DNA from: Allobosea sp. Root483D1
GTDB lineage: Bacteria; Pseudomonadota; Alphaproteobacteria; Rhizobiales; Beijerinckiaceae
Direction of reading: 5' to 3'
DNA: 64,000 nt
Assembly: GCF_001429505.1 (NCBI RefSeq)
Contig: NZ_LMJW01000022.1
Coordinates: forward strand, 542,420-606,419
Positions 8,473 through 19,500 of the stretch are shown here, one piece after another. Position numbers and translations under genes: made by a program. The notes beneath the pieces were generated by a model. That model worked only from the letters and a program-made list of their open reading frames with translations, searched no databases and was not told where the DNA came from. Every line of letters begins with the position of its first letter. Position 1 is the first letter of the stretch.

Positions 8473-11400
8473 TCAGTCAAGCAAGGGCCAATGGGTCGCT
8501 CCCGAGCCGCTAAGTTTCTGAATGCGATAGCGCGATGTCTTCGGATCGGACCAGCGCGGTGAATCCGGCCAGCGAAACACGGCGCGTCGCCGCACCGCTG
8601 CGCCCAGCAGGTCATCGGGGTTGATGAGCTCGACGCGCGATGGCTGCGGGCTCCAGGCGAAACGCGGAGCGTGAACTGCCGTCGCGGCCCCGGTCTTCGT
8701 TTCCCGCAGCAGTGCGTAGCCCTCGGCGGGCGGTGGCAGGACCGGCTTCGATACGATCTTCACCGGCAACTCGATGACCGTCTCCTCGTTCGTCCCGGTG
8801 CGTTTGCGATGGACGACAATGTAGAGCAGATCGTCGGGCTGAAGAACGATCTTCGGTTTCGCCTTGTCCGCTTTGTCCCGGTCGAGGCGCAGATCGGAGA
8901 GCTTCAGGGTCGTTACGACGCGCTCCGCCACTGTGTCGATCAGCGTATCAAGGTCGAAGGCCACCAGCTCTGTCTTGTTGCCGTCGCGATCCTGCCGGCG
9001 CAGGGACAGGCGCGCCTCGAAGGTGCCCGCGACAACATCTTTGCGAGCGAGCACCAGGAGCAGCTCGCTGTCCGGATTGTACTCGCGCCGATCGCTCGCC
9101 AGCGTCGCATTGACGATCGTCGTGCCGGCATCGTCGCCGAACAGGCGACCCGAGCGCTGTGCGGGCGTCGACGTGAGCTGACGATTGTACGCCGGGTCCT
9201 CGAAGTGAACGACCCGCGGCTGCAGCGGCGCGCAGGGAATGCCCGGTCTGCGCACGCGCAGCGGAAAGCGCAGGGTTTGAAAATAGCCGTCGACGAAACC
9301 CTCGATCGCGCTCGCGGGCGTGTCGAGTCCGGTTTTCGGGGGAACCTTGATCTCGATCGATGCGGCGGCACCATGCGGTTGCCGCGCGACCCAAGCGTTC
9401 AGCACATCATCCTCGCCGAGACGCAGCTCGCTCCAGGACGTGGAAACCTTGAGATCCAGCTTGCGGCGGATGCCGTCGCCAACGAAGAAGGCGCTGAGTC
9501 CGAGCGTTTCCGGCGTGTGCTTTGGATCGTCCTTGGTGAGCGCCGTCCACGTTCCATTGCCGTCCTGCTCCAGCAGGTATTCCGCATCGAAATGCAAAGT
9601 CGGCAGTTGCGATCCTGCAAGCAATGACAGCTGGCCCGGCGCGGCATCGCTTAAGCGCAGTAGCAAGCCGAAGCGCCGGGGGCTTGGCGTCGCGCTGCCA
9701 TCGTCGGCACGGATCCGCACCGAGGCCAGATCGTAGATCGCGACATCCGTCAGGCATTCCGGCTTGTCGAGGCAATTCTTCTCCGCATGCCAGAGCGCAG
9801 CCCAGGGGCGGTGCGCACGCTCGACCTCGTTCTGTCGGTTCGGCGGAAGTGAAACCGGCCGCGGCATGCGCTGCTCCACGACGATCGATGCCGATGGCGT
9901 GAGCTGACCGCTCCCCGGCATCTCGGTCGTGGTCAGGACGCGCAAGGCCATGGGCGCTCCTGCGCGCGAACCGGACATCACCACGTCGACGCCGTGCGGC
10001 ATCACCGGCTGCCATTGCAGAATGGACGGCGGTGCCTTGCTGTCGGGTGCAGGAGGCTCGGGCGCGAAAGGAAGCGTCCTGAAGGACGGCCCACTCGCAC
10101 GCGCCTGTGCAGCAAGCCAGGCGGCGCGGGCCGGAGACCGGAAACCCGTCGGCAACAGCTTTCGCGGCTGCAGGGAGGTATCGTAGGCCACACGCGATGA
10201 CACAGCCTGCCACCACAACCGCGCCGTCGCATTGTCCTCGGGATCGATCCGGCGACCAACGATCGCCCTGGACGTTTCGGAGAGATTGCGAACGGCGAGC
10301 CGCAGCGCGCTCAGGCGCTGCCGGTCCGTCGGCCGGATCTCGCTCGGCAGGTCCTCGCTGTAGATCGGCTGAATGCCGGCGACCTGAGGCGGCGCGATTT
10401 CGAACGGCTGCAGCTTCGGCACAACACTGCCGCCGTATTGGCCTTCCGCAAAATGGACGTCCGCGACCGGGCTGCGCAGCGGTAGGGGCGGTGGATCGAC
10501 GGGCGCGAGCACCGTCGGCGTTGCCAGAAGATAGCCGTAGTCCACGGCCACCTGCGTCGGTGCCGCCGTCGATTGGGCGGTCCGCCGCAGGCGAATGACC
10601 GCAATCGGGCTCTCGGGCGCGAGCTGAGACAACAGCTCGATGGCCCATAGCCGAATCTTGTCCTCGCCCGGATCGCCCGGCCACATTCCCTGCGCCACGG
10701 GCTTGAGGACCGCGTCGCCGCCATCGTCGGCCGCCGCCGTTGCCAACACCTCGGCCAGCGTCAGCACGACGGATCTATCCTCCGGCGCGGTGTCGATGCG
10801 GGTCGACCCGAGACATCGGTAGGGGCTAATGGCGAGGCCGACCGGCTGGTTGTACGACTCCTGCGCTTGCGGCGGAGTGACCGGCACCAGAGTCGCCGAC
10901 GTCAGCACATGCTCGGCGACCTCAGGCCGCGAGGCGTCCCAGATGTCGCGCAGGAGATAGCCCGCCAGGAAGAAGGCTTGCGGCGAGCTCTTTGGCAGAT
11001 CGCCGATCATCTGAACGCCGAACCAACTCGCCTCGCGCCAGACCATCTCGCCCACATGCAGCAGGGGATTCCGCGGCCCGGTGCTCTCCTTTGGCGGCAC
11101 TCCGGACCGCTGCGCGCGGAAGGCACCGGTCAGCGCGCTGCGCCGGCTGAGGCGACCGGGACTGTCCTGCGGTGCGGAAGCTAGTAGCGGAGCAAAAGCG
11201 CTCACCGCTGCAGCCTCGAACGGGGGACGCTGGATCCGAAACCAGGCCTCCTCGAGCGCGCCCTCGCTCAGCCGATCCCAGCGGCTCGCGCCCGGCGCAT
11301 CGAATTCGCTGACGCGGACAACGATAGCCGCATTCTCGCTGCGGCAGGCGAGCGCGCACAGCGCCGGGTGGGATTGCGGCGGGTTGCGGGACAGCCTGAG

Positions 11401-14400
11401 CACCGGGTCGACAACCATGATCGATTTCGGCGTCGCCACTGTGTCGTTTGCGGGTGGCTGCATCCGGCCGACGAAGGGAAGGCCGAGCATGAGCCATGGC
11501 GGCTCCCTCGGATCGACGAGGCCGATGTCCTCCGGTGTTGCAAGCTCGGCGCGCTGCATCGCATTGGGAAGAAATTGCAAGGTCGTCATCGTGGGCTTGC
11601 GCTCGGACCGCGCGTCCGGACCCTTCAGCCAGAGCGGCACGCTGGCCTCGACCACCAGCGCATCGTCGCCGAGCAGCGCGACCTGATCACTCGGTTCACC
11701 GAGCTTGAGATGCTTCAGCCAGGCGGTGCGATGAAATGCCTGGAACGCCGCGCCAATGTTCACGCCCTCGCTCCAGCCCTTCTTGTCGGGCTGCAGTCCG
11801 TGGTGATCCGCGGCCGTCGAGGCCAGGAAGGTCGAGAAGTCGGCCGGTCGAACCAGCCGAACCTCCTGGACCGCGCTCCAACGCCAGCGCCTGTGCAATG
11901 TCACCTTCGACTCACCACCTTCGCTGCTGAGCGAGACGTCGGCAATCTGGTGCTCGGTAGCCGCTAAGAATTGGCCGGACTTGTCCTTCAAGCCGTAAAG
12001 AACCTTCCCGGAGCCCGCGCCGGAGCCGGTGGAATCGAGCTCGTGCTGATTGAAGAGAACGCGGACCGTATGGCGGAAATGTCGCCAGCCGTCGGCGCTG
12101 CCGTCACGTTGCGGAATGGTCACGCTAGGCGGCGTCAGCACTATTTCGACGCGGCGGTTCTGCCAGTTCGCGTCTTCGTCGTTCGAAACGACCTTCAGTC
12201 GCTGCTCGCCGTAGGGCACGACCGAGACACGTGGCTTCGGCGTGATGTTCTTGATGAACGGCCGAAGCTGGTTGCTGATTTCTACTGCACGCCGGTTCGA
12301 CAGCTCGTAATTGTCGCTCACCGGACCAGTGTCGTCCGCGTGGCCTTCGATGCGCACGTGGCCGCCGTGCTCCGCCAGGATCTTTGCGACCTCCTCGTAG
12401 GCCTTGGTCGCCGCCGCGGGATCCTCAGGGGTCTGCTCCGCCGTCTTGAACAGGAGTGCCCACCGCCTGAGAAGGGGCGAGTCGGTGCCGCTCGCACCCG
12501 GCCCACCGAGCGTGCTCGGCCAGGAAATGAGGTTTTTCACCTCGAGCCAACCGTTAAGTAGCGTGCGGCGCTCCCAGGACGCCGCTCCACCGCCCTTTGG
12601 CATCGCGCTGAGCAGCGTGCAGTTTGCGTAGAGATCGCCGGACGACGAGCCGAACGCCGCCGCCGGCTCAATCGGCTGGCCGGACGGCGAATCCTGCAAG
12701 GATGTCCCCCATCGACATGGGAGCAGCACTTCCGCAGCAGCGGCGGTCATGCGCAAGTCCGGGATCAGATCGGCGTTGTCTTGCACCGGCTGTGCCTGGG
12801 TTGCGGCGAACGACATGGCGAGAAAGCCGCGCGTCTGCTCCTTCGCCGTCCCGTCCAGTTGCGCTCCGGGCAGCAGCGACCAGGCGCTCGCATCGACATC
12901 CTCATCGAGGCTGAAGATGGCCTGTAAGCCGAGGGCGGGTGCCGGCTGCTGAGCCGACCCGCCGGGGCTGGAGAATGCAAGCCCCTCCGCTCCGGCCCTT
13001 GGCAGGACCTTGATCGCATCGAGGGCAACGCCGCCACGCGCCGGCCACACCTCGTAGGTTGCGACGGTTTCAATCGAAAGACCATCGGTATCGCCCCAAT
13101 GGAAGCCGAGGTCCATTTCGATCCGATGTTGCCGCGATGGTGCCGGAGCAGCGCGCAGGTCGAGCTCGAGTCCGATCCTCGTAACCTTGATCTCCGCCGT
13201 TCCCCGATCAAGTGTGGTCGCAGCGGAAACGGCTTCGCTCCCGTCGAAGGTGAGATCACCGAGTTTCACGCTCCACGATTGGCCGAAATGGGCAAACGAC
13301 AGGCGAACGTCCCCGAAGCGCAGGAACTTGGCCTCGACGAGCTGCACGGTTCGCCAAGTGACCAGAGGGCCATCCTCATCGGCCGTGAGAGTCCAGACCC
13401 CGTTCGCAACCGCGGATTTCACCCCGGACAGCACGAGCGGCGCGCCCGTCGTCCCGGTGAACGTGAGGCGGACCGCATTGGCCCGCTGCGTCTGCTCCAC
13501 GGTTCGTGGTTTCCCCGGCGTGACCGCGGGGGGGAGCGGCAAGGGTACCGTGAGCCGCGCCAAGACGGTGACGGTGAGCTCGTCTCCGTCGAACGTCACA
13601 TCCTCGAGTCCCAGGGGTTGCATGTCGAGGCCGCACAGCCGCATCGGCTTTTCAGTCGCGTCGATCGGCCCGAGCCACCACTTGTATCCCGACAGCGGGT
13701 TCAGTGTCCGGCCTTGCGCAGCAGGGTCGTTGACGTCCTCATGCTGATCGCTCAACACGTCCTCGCGTTTGAACTGCGTGCCGTTCTTCAAGGCGATGCC
13801 GGCGAGGAGAAGCTGCCAGGGCGTCGTGTCCCCGACCTTCAGCGGCACGGCCCGCAACCAATCGCGGATCGTCCACGTTTGTCCGTCCATTGCGATCGGT
13901 GTGTCGAGAAAGAGCGTCCCCTGGGTCGTGGATCCGCGCGACAATCCGCGTTGATCGCGGATCATCCCGTTAGCCGCCGGCTGCCACGCACGCATCGATC
14001 CCGCGATAATCTGGAAATCGCCGTCTTGCCGCGCAAGCCGACGGACCAGTGCACCGGCGGTGACGCCGAAATGCCCATCGAACCCGCGCAGTGCGCTCGT
14101 GCCCTCCAGAACCAGCGGCGCGCTTTTGTCCGCGTTGCTCAGCTGCAGGCGGCCCGGGTAACTCGCGAAATCCGCCTGGGGCGGTGCAATCGGCCAGTCG
14201 AGCGGCTCGATCAGGCCTCGCACGGCGAATGCCGGTGAGTTGGCATCCGCGTTGCGGTTGATGATCGCATCCGCGGCCTCGGTGCGCGCCAGGAAGCGCT
14301 TGGTCGACAACTCCCCCCACCACGCCTTGAAGTCGCGTCGCCCCAGCGGCCGCCGCTGCTTGTCCTCGGGTGCCGTGTGCTGCCTCCCTGAGAACAGGCC

Positions 14401-16545
14401 TCCGCGATAGTCATCGTCATCGTCTTTCGGCAGCTGGGCAAAGGCGTTCAGCTGGTCCAGATAGGGAAGGCCGAATTCATACTGCACACGCAGGCCGAGC
14501 CCGTTCTCCTCGGGCAGCTCAGTTGCGGCTCCAGGTTGGAGCACGAGGCCGGGAACCGACAGGCTGGCAAGCGGCAGGACCGGCTGCTTCGTCTCCAGCC
14601 ACTCGGCGGCGGCACCACGCGCCGGCACGCTCAGCCAATTCGCGGCGGCGCTCGCACCGCTCTCGAACGACCAAACGCTGGGGTCTATTTCGGGCAACGA
14701 CCGCGGGGTCGGAAGCCGCCATGGCAGGTCAAAGGGTGCAAGCTCGCGGCTCGCACAGGGATGCGCGGGCGGATCCTGCGTTTGCGTCAGCGGCAAGGAC
14801 TGGATGAACGGTAGACTTGGATGACGGCGCCAGATGAGGGGGGCCGGAAACGCATCGGCGCTCGCTCCCTCGAACCACGACTGTTTCAGCCTGGCCCTCG
14901 GGTCGTGCCTGACGTTGATCTTCAGGTTGTCGAGCCGTGCGGTCGAGTCCGCGCCGGCCGCAGAGCGTGCCGTGATGGTGAATTCGCAATCGAGCCTGAG
15001 GGGACTGGCAAATCGGAACGGGCTTTGATCGGTCGAGAGCGAAACCGAAGCAAGCGTGCCGACGAAATCCTCGAGGTCGGGAAGGGCGTCACGCGATGTC
15101 GGCGGTGACTTGGCAAGCCAAAGCAGGCCGTCGAGCGTCAGCTCGGGCTCGCGCAGCGAGATATCAACGCTGACCGTCACCCACTTGCCGTCGTGAGGGC
15201 CGAGCGACCAGGCGCCATTGACGCCCGTGGCGTCGAGCACGATCAGCGACCATGGATGCTCGTCCGCGGGAGCTGCACCCTCGGCCGGCTGATTGGAGAA
15301 CACGGCCGCACCGGCAATGAGCGACTCGTCAGTGCTCGGGGCGATCTGGTCCTGGTAGTGCTCCTCGACGAGGTTATAGACGGGCCACTGCATCCAGCCG
15401 TCGCTGAGCGGCATCGCAGCCCACAGCACCCGCTGATCGGGCGTTTGGCCCGGCCTGGCGATGCCGTGCGCGGCGCGAAGGTCGCGCGCGAGCGTCAGTG
15501 CATTGTATCCGGCCGTCAGCTTGCTCGACATGATCGTCTCGTGACCAGGCGACCAGGCGTAGCGAAGACTCGGTTCTGCACTCGACGCCTGTTTGCCAGC
15601 AGCGACGCGCAGCACGAGCAGCCCGCCGCCCTCCTCGAAACGCACGATGGGATGGGCCGTCATGATCCGGCGTTGGCGCGCCGTTGTTGCATCAGGTGGA
15701 GCATCCGCAACGGTCAGCTTCACGCTGCCCTGGTTAAACGCAAAAGTCGATTTGGCTTTGCCTGCGGCCCAGGTGATGTCCCAGCAGAAGCCGGGAATGG
15801 CGTCGTCGTTGATGGTGAGCTCGGCCCATTGGGGCGCTGCGCCATCGAATGTGGTGAGTGCCGTGCGTAGCAGGTCGAAGCCCCGCGCGAAGGAAGCGAG
15901 GGTCTCGGCCGCGTCGCCGGGCTTTCCGTCCGCCGTGCGGGGAGCCGGATTGCGCCGGTCCAGGATCACCTGCAGGGCAGGCTGCGGTGCCGTTGCGGGG
16001 CTGAAGGGAGCGCGCAACTGAAACCGGGCGCGCAACAGCGCCTTGCTCCAGGGCAGCGCGACCATCGCGACAAAGCCCACACCGTCGGCGTTCAACGCGA
16101 TTTCGGAAAAAGCGCTGAACCCCGGCAACATGCTCCCGAGGTATTCCTCGAGCGCAAGCGGATGCCTGATTGCATCTAGCGAAATCTCGCCGTTCTGGAT
16201 CAGCAGTCGGTCGTTCCGCGACGCGTCTCGCGACGTCAGCACGAGGCGGCTGACCGCGTAGACATACTGATTGTCCTTGACCGGCTCGCTGACGACGGTT
16301 GCCGCCGGGGCTCCTTGAAAGAACTGGAGCTTGACGTCGCGCGTGCCGAAATTAGCCCTGATCGTCCGCGCCCGGTGTGGGCTGGGATGATCGCGCTCGT
16401 CCTCCATGAACACAACTCTGGCCTGTATGACGGCCAAACTCGCAGAGGCTGGCGGCGGCTCGATTTCATAGGAGCCGTTTGCGATCCAGATCGGCTTTTG
16501 ATCGCTGGCGCGCTGCGGGCCGTGGAGCTCGATAATGTCGGCCAT
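8473..16545 (-). CDS. Giant 2690-aa protein with internal OmpA-like domain
   Basis: Last gene of a three-gene operon; its ATG lies 5 bp after the upstream stop. No signal peptide or obvious transmembrane helix is seen. Most of the protein is beta-rich, Trp/Pro-rich sequence of no family I recognise. Around residues 1355-1475 is a clear OmpA-like (peptidoglycan-associating) domain: VRIEGHADDTGP, YELSNRRAVEISNQL, VVPYGEQRL and WQNRRVEIVL, with the Asp and Arg typical of diaminopimelate binding. An OmpA domain normally sits at a C-terminus after an export signal; an internal one in a cytosol-like giant is unusual. It may be a structural element of an envelope or extracellular assembly. Base composition looks slightly lower in GC than the metabolic genes downstream. 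The reading frame is intact over 8 kb, so it is under selection. Confidence 0.7.
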   Translation of the reverse strand: MADIIELHGPQRASDQKPIWIANGSYEIEPPPASASLAVIQARVVFMEDERDHPSPHRARTIRANFGTRDVKLQFFQGAPAATVVSEPVKDNQYVYAVSRLVLTSRDASRNDRLLIQNGEISLDAIRHPLALEEYLGSMLPGFSAFSEIALNADGVGFVAMVALPWSKALLRARFQLRAPFSPATAPQPALQVILDRRNPAPRTADGKPGDAAETLASFARGFDLLRTALTTFDGAAPQWAELTINDDAIPGFCWDITWAAGKAKSTFAFNQGSVKLTVADAPPDATTARQRRIMTAHPIVRFEEGGGLLVLRVAAGKQASSAEPSLRYAWSPGHETIMSSKLTAGYNALTLARDLRAAHGIARPGQTPDQRVLWAAMPLSDGWMQWPVYNLVEEHYQDQIAPSTDESLIAGAAVFSNQPAEGAAPADEHPWSLIVLDATGVNGAWSLGPHDGKWVTVSVDISLREPELTLDGLLWLAKSPPTSRDALPDLEDFVGTLASVSLSTDQSPFRFASPLRLDCEFTITARSAAGADSTARLDNLKINVRHDPRARLKQSWFEGASADAFPAPLIWRRHPSLPFIQSLPLTQTQDPPAHPCASRELAPFDLPWRLPTPRSLPEIDPSVWSFESGASAAANWLSVPARGAAAEWLETKQPVLPLASLSVPGLVLQPGAATELPEENGLGLRVQYEFGLPYLDQLNAFAQLPKDDDDDYRGGLFSGRQHTAPEDKQRRPLGRRDFKAWWGELSTKRFLARTEAADAIINRNADANSPAFAVRGLIEPLDWPIAPPQADFASYPGRLQLSNADKSAPLVLEGTSALRGFDGHFGVTAGALVRRLARQDGDFQIIAGSMRAWQPAANGMIRDQRGLSRGSTTQGTLFLDTPIAMDGQTWTIRDWLRAVPLKVGDTTPWQLLLAGIALKNGTQFKREDVLSDQHEDVNDPAAQGRTLNPLSGYKWWLGPIDATEKPMRLCGLDMQPLGLEDVTFDGDELTVTVLARLTVPLPLPPAVTPGKPRTVEQTQRANAVRLTFTGTTGAPLVLSGVKSAVANGVWTLTADEDGPLVTWRTVQLVEAKFLRFGDVRLSFAHFGQSWSVKLGDLTFDGSEAVSAATTLDRGTAEIKVTRIGLELDLRAAPAPSRQHRIEMDLGFHWGDTDGLSIETVATYEVWPARGGVALDAIKVLPRAGAEGLAFSSPGGSAQQPAPALGLQAIFSLDEDVDASAWSLLPGAQLDGTAKEQTRGFLAMSFAATQAQPVQDNADLIPDLRMTAAAAEVLLPCRWGTSLQDSPSGQPIEPAAAFGSSSGDLYANCTLLSAMPKGGGAASWERRTLLNGWLEVKNLISWPSTLGGPGASGTDSPLLRRWALLFKTAEQTPEDPAAATKAYEEVAKILAEHGGHVRIEGHADDTGPVSDNYELSNRRAVEISNQLRPFIKNITPKPRVSVVPYGEQRLKVVSNDEDANWQNRRVEIVLTPPSVTIPQRDGSADGWRHFRHTVRVLFNQHELDSTGSGAGSGKVLYGLKDKSGQFLAATEHQIADVSLSSEGGESKVTLHRRWRWSAVQEVRLVRPADFSTFLASTAADHHGLQPDKKGWSEGVNIGAAFQAFHRTAWLKHLKLGEPSDQVALLGDDALVVEASVPLWLKGPDARSERKPTMTTLQFLPNAMQRAELATPEDIGLVDPREPPWLMLGLPFVGRMQPPANDTVATPKSIMVVDPVLRLSRNPPQSHPALCALACRSENAAIVVRVSEFDAPGASRWDRLSEGALEEAWFRIQRPPFEAAAVSAFAPLLASAPQDSPGRLSRRSALTGAFRAQRSGVPPKESTGPRNPLLHVGEMVWREASWFGVQMIGDLPKSSPQAFFLAGYLLRDIWDASRPEVAEHVLTSATLVPVTPPQAQESYNQPVGLAISPYRCLGSTRIDTAPEDRSVVLTLAEVLATAAADDGGDAVLKPVAQGMWPGDPGEDKIRLWAIELLSQLAPESPIAVIRLRRTAQSTAAPTQVAVDYGYLLATPTVLAPVDPPPLPLRSPVADVHFAEGQYGGSVVPKLQPFEIAPPQVAGIQPIYSEDLPSEIRPTDRQRLSALRLAVRNLSETSRAIVGRRIDPEDNATARLWWQAVSSRVAYDTSLQPRKLLPTGFRSPARAAWLAAQARASGPSFRTLPFAPEPPAPDSKAPPSILQWQPVMPHGVDVVMSGSRAGAPMALRVLTTTEMPGSGQLTPSASIVVEQRMPRPVSLPPNRQNEVERAHRPWAALWHAEKNCLDKPECLTDVAIYDLASVRIRADDGSATPSPRRFGLLLRLSDAAPGQLSLLAGSQLPTLHFDAEYLLEQDGNGTWTALTKDDPKHTPETLGLSAFFVGDGIRRKLDLKVSTSWSELRLGEDDVLNAWVARQPHGAAASIEIKVPPKTGLDTPASAIEGFVDGYFQTLRFPLRVRRPGIPCAPLQPRVVHFEDPAYNRQLTSTPAQRSGRLFGDDAGTTIVNATLASDRREYNPDSELLLVLARKDVVAGTFEARLSLRRQDRDGNKTELVAFDLDTLIDTVAERVVTTLKLSDLRLDRDKADKAKPKIVLQPDDLLYIVVHRKRTGTNEETVIELPVKIVSKPVLPPPAEGYALLRETKTGAATAVHAPRFAWSPQPSRVELINPDDLLGAAVRRRAVFRWPDSPRWSDPKTSRYRIQKLSGSGATHWPLLD

Positions 16546-16550
16546 GGGCT

Positions 16551-19500
16551 CTAGAGGGGTTCGGGTTGAATGTCTTCAGCCGCTGCGACGAGCGGACAGG
16601 AGCCGCGCCGGGTACGCAGCGTTAGCGTTCCGCCGGCAAAGCCGGCATTCAGCGAGCATTGATAGAGACGCTGGATTGCCGCGCGCGCCGGTACCGACTG
16701 CGTCGCGAGCTGGGCGAACAGGGCGTCGGCGCGCTTGCGCGACAACAGCCCGGCCGACGCGAGCACGCTGCGACCGAGCAGAAGCTTGGTGGCGAGCTCG
16801 CCGACGTGAAGCTGGCTCTCGTCAGGGCGGGGGCGCCATTCGGGCTCGACGATCGCGACGGAGAGCGTATCGCATACGGCATGCAGCGCGATCAGCGCAT
16901 CGCACAGCTTTGGCGGCCAGTCTTCCAGAGGCTGCTTCACGACCTTCCACGCATCCGCGTCGAGCAATCCGGCGTCCTTGTCGAGCGTATAGTGGAACTC
17001 GTCTGGGTTTCCGGTGGGCGCGCCCTTCGTGACGTGGAGCACCGCGGGGAGGGCGCCCGGTACAGTGAACGTGGTCGACACGAATGCGATGCTTCGTGCT
17101 AGCGTTGCGGAGTCGAGCAGCGCTTCGAGCGTGCGATAGAATGGCGTCGACACCTTCCACGCACGCAATGCTTCATGCTCCTTCGCCGTCAGGTAGCCGC
17201 GCCAGGTGAGCGTGCGAGCCTCCGCGTCGAACAGCAGCCTGTTCTTGTCGTCTGTGAACCGGCAGACCTGCAGGATCTGCTCCAAACCCGCCGAGGCCCT
17301 GACTTCCGTGATCGCAGCTTGGGTGGGGCTGTCGGGTGCACTTGCGACCAGCGCGCGCAGCGCAGCGCCGAAATAAGTATCGCACGCGTCCGCCAGGTGC
17401 AGCAGGTGGTCGGCTTCAAACTCGGTGAGATGCCCGTTCAGCGCCAATGTCAGGCCGGACGGCGGCTTGACAGTGAGCGAGGTGCCGAACGCCGGGCCAT
17501 CGGCCTCGTCGAAGTCATAGCGGTCGCGCACGGCGGCTTCGATTGCCGGATGACCGAGCAACGCGTGCATTTGAACGCGCAGCCGGTAGCGATGCTCGTA
17601 GGGCTGGGGACCCGCAGGCGGAGCCGCAATGGTCGCCCGGAGTGTGGACTCGAAGCGCTGGCTCAGGTTCCGGAGTGTCCAGGCATAGCCTGCCTCGCTG
17701 CGTGTGAATGCGATCGCCGCCACAGCCTCCACCACGCCGGCCATCGGTCCGCCGCTGTGCACGATTTCGTAGCTGACGCCGACGTCGGGAAGCGCGGACA
17801 GCTTCGGTCGATACGGAGCGCCCGGGCCTGCAGCTTTCGGGTTCTCGATCTCCCATTTGGTCTTGGCCGGGAGGCTTTCCCAGAACGAATTCAGCCGCAG
17901 ATCGAAGACCAGCTGGGCGACGTCGCCCACCTCGCCGATGAAGGCGTCCTTGATCGGAATGGGCGCCGGGGAATGGAATTCGAACTCGCTGTGGCTCACC
18001 GCGATCGCCGGCGATGACACTGCGGCTGCCTCGGCCTTGAACACAGCTCGATGCTCGTAAAAGAACGGCAGGTCCTTCCATTGCAGCGCCACCGCATCGC
18101 GCTCGAACGGGTCATGACGGTCGCTCAGAAGCAACGTGCGCTGCTCGTTCGTCACCGATTTCGGATCGGTCGGAATCTCGATCCAGTCCGGCGCGCTGAC
18201 CGCGCCGGGCAAGCGCACATCCGGGTGCGGCTTGGACGGATCATCGGTCGACAGATAGGTATTTTCCACCAGCTCGACGTGCTGCCAACCGGTCAGCGGT
18301 TTGTCGCCGTGCTCGAATTTGCTGCCGAAGAACGCATCGATTTCGCGGATGTAGGCGAACCGGCGCACCAGCGCGTAGGCGACATGCTGAAACTCCATGC
18401 GCTGCGCCAAGGTGCGATTGCGTTCGCTCAGGGTCTGCTCGGGATGCTTGGCGAGGACGACCTCCCACACGGGAGAAGGTCTGGTTGCGCCATCGGCCGT
18501 CGGGGCATCGAGCCGGCGCGAGGAGAGCACGAGCGGTGGCGCGACGCGACGGATACGTGGTATCGCCACGTCGAGGCCACCCTTGCCGAGCGCGACCTTT
18601 TCCTTCAGTCCAAGCAGCGTCGTTACGTTCTGTTCGCGCTCCTTCGCAAGCGGGAACAGCACGGTGCTCTGCGCGAGCGCTAGCCAAAGCTGGTCGTAGC
18701 GTGACAGCGACTGCGCGAAGTACCGGAAGCCGTGCGCCCAGCCGTCGTCGATGATGTGATAGAGCTCGGTGCGCCCCTTGCGCGATGCCGCAAATCCAAC
18801 GGCGTTCGCTTGTGGGTATGAGGTGGCGAGCCACGGACCTTTGCCATAGCTCCACGGGCCTGCGGCTCCCTTGCTGAAATCGAAGTCGCCGCTGAAGTTG
18901 AAGAAGCGACGCGTCCAGTTGAGCGTCTTATCGGCGTTGAGCGTGTCGACCCAGTTGCGTCCGGTCGGGGTCTTCGCGCCGGCGAGCCGGAGATAGCGAT
19001 CGAGGCGCCACCAATGGCGCTGCGGTCCGTCCTGCTCCGGCTCGGGGCCAAGCTCGCTCCCCTCGACCAGATCGCCATCCGTCGGCGGCATGATCCACCG
19101 GTCCTTGATGTCGGGAAACAAGCGCAGCCGCTCGTCGTTCAGGCCGAGCGGGTTGAAGCGTGGCGTCGCGTAGGGCACGCCGGCCGTCACCGACACGTTG
19201 GGCTCGGTATCCGCCGTCGTTCGCATGACAAGGGTCACGCGGCCGCGAGCGCCTGTGGCAACCGTGGCGCTCGCTTCCGGATTGTCTTTGCTCAATGACG
19301 GTCCGGCGCCCGCCTGTCCGGGAAGGATGACGTCGACCTGCCATGCGTCCGGCGGAGAATCCGGCTGCTTGATCGAGATCGTGACGAATTCCGGGGTGTT
19401 CTGCGGATTTTCCGCCTCGAGCACGCAGACCTTGTACTGCATCACTGGGCGGATGGCCGGCCGCAGGCTGAACTGCACGAGCGCGAGCAGATCGTCCTCG

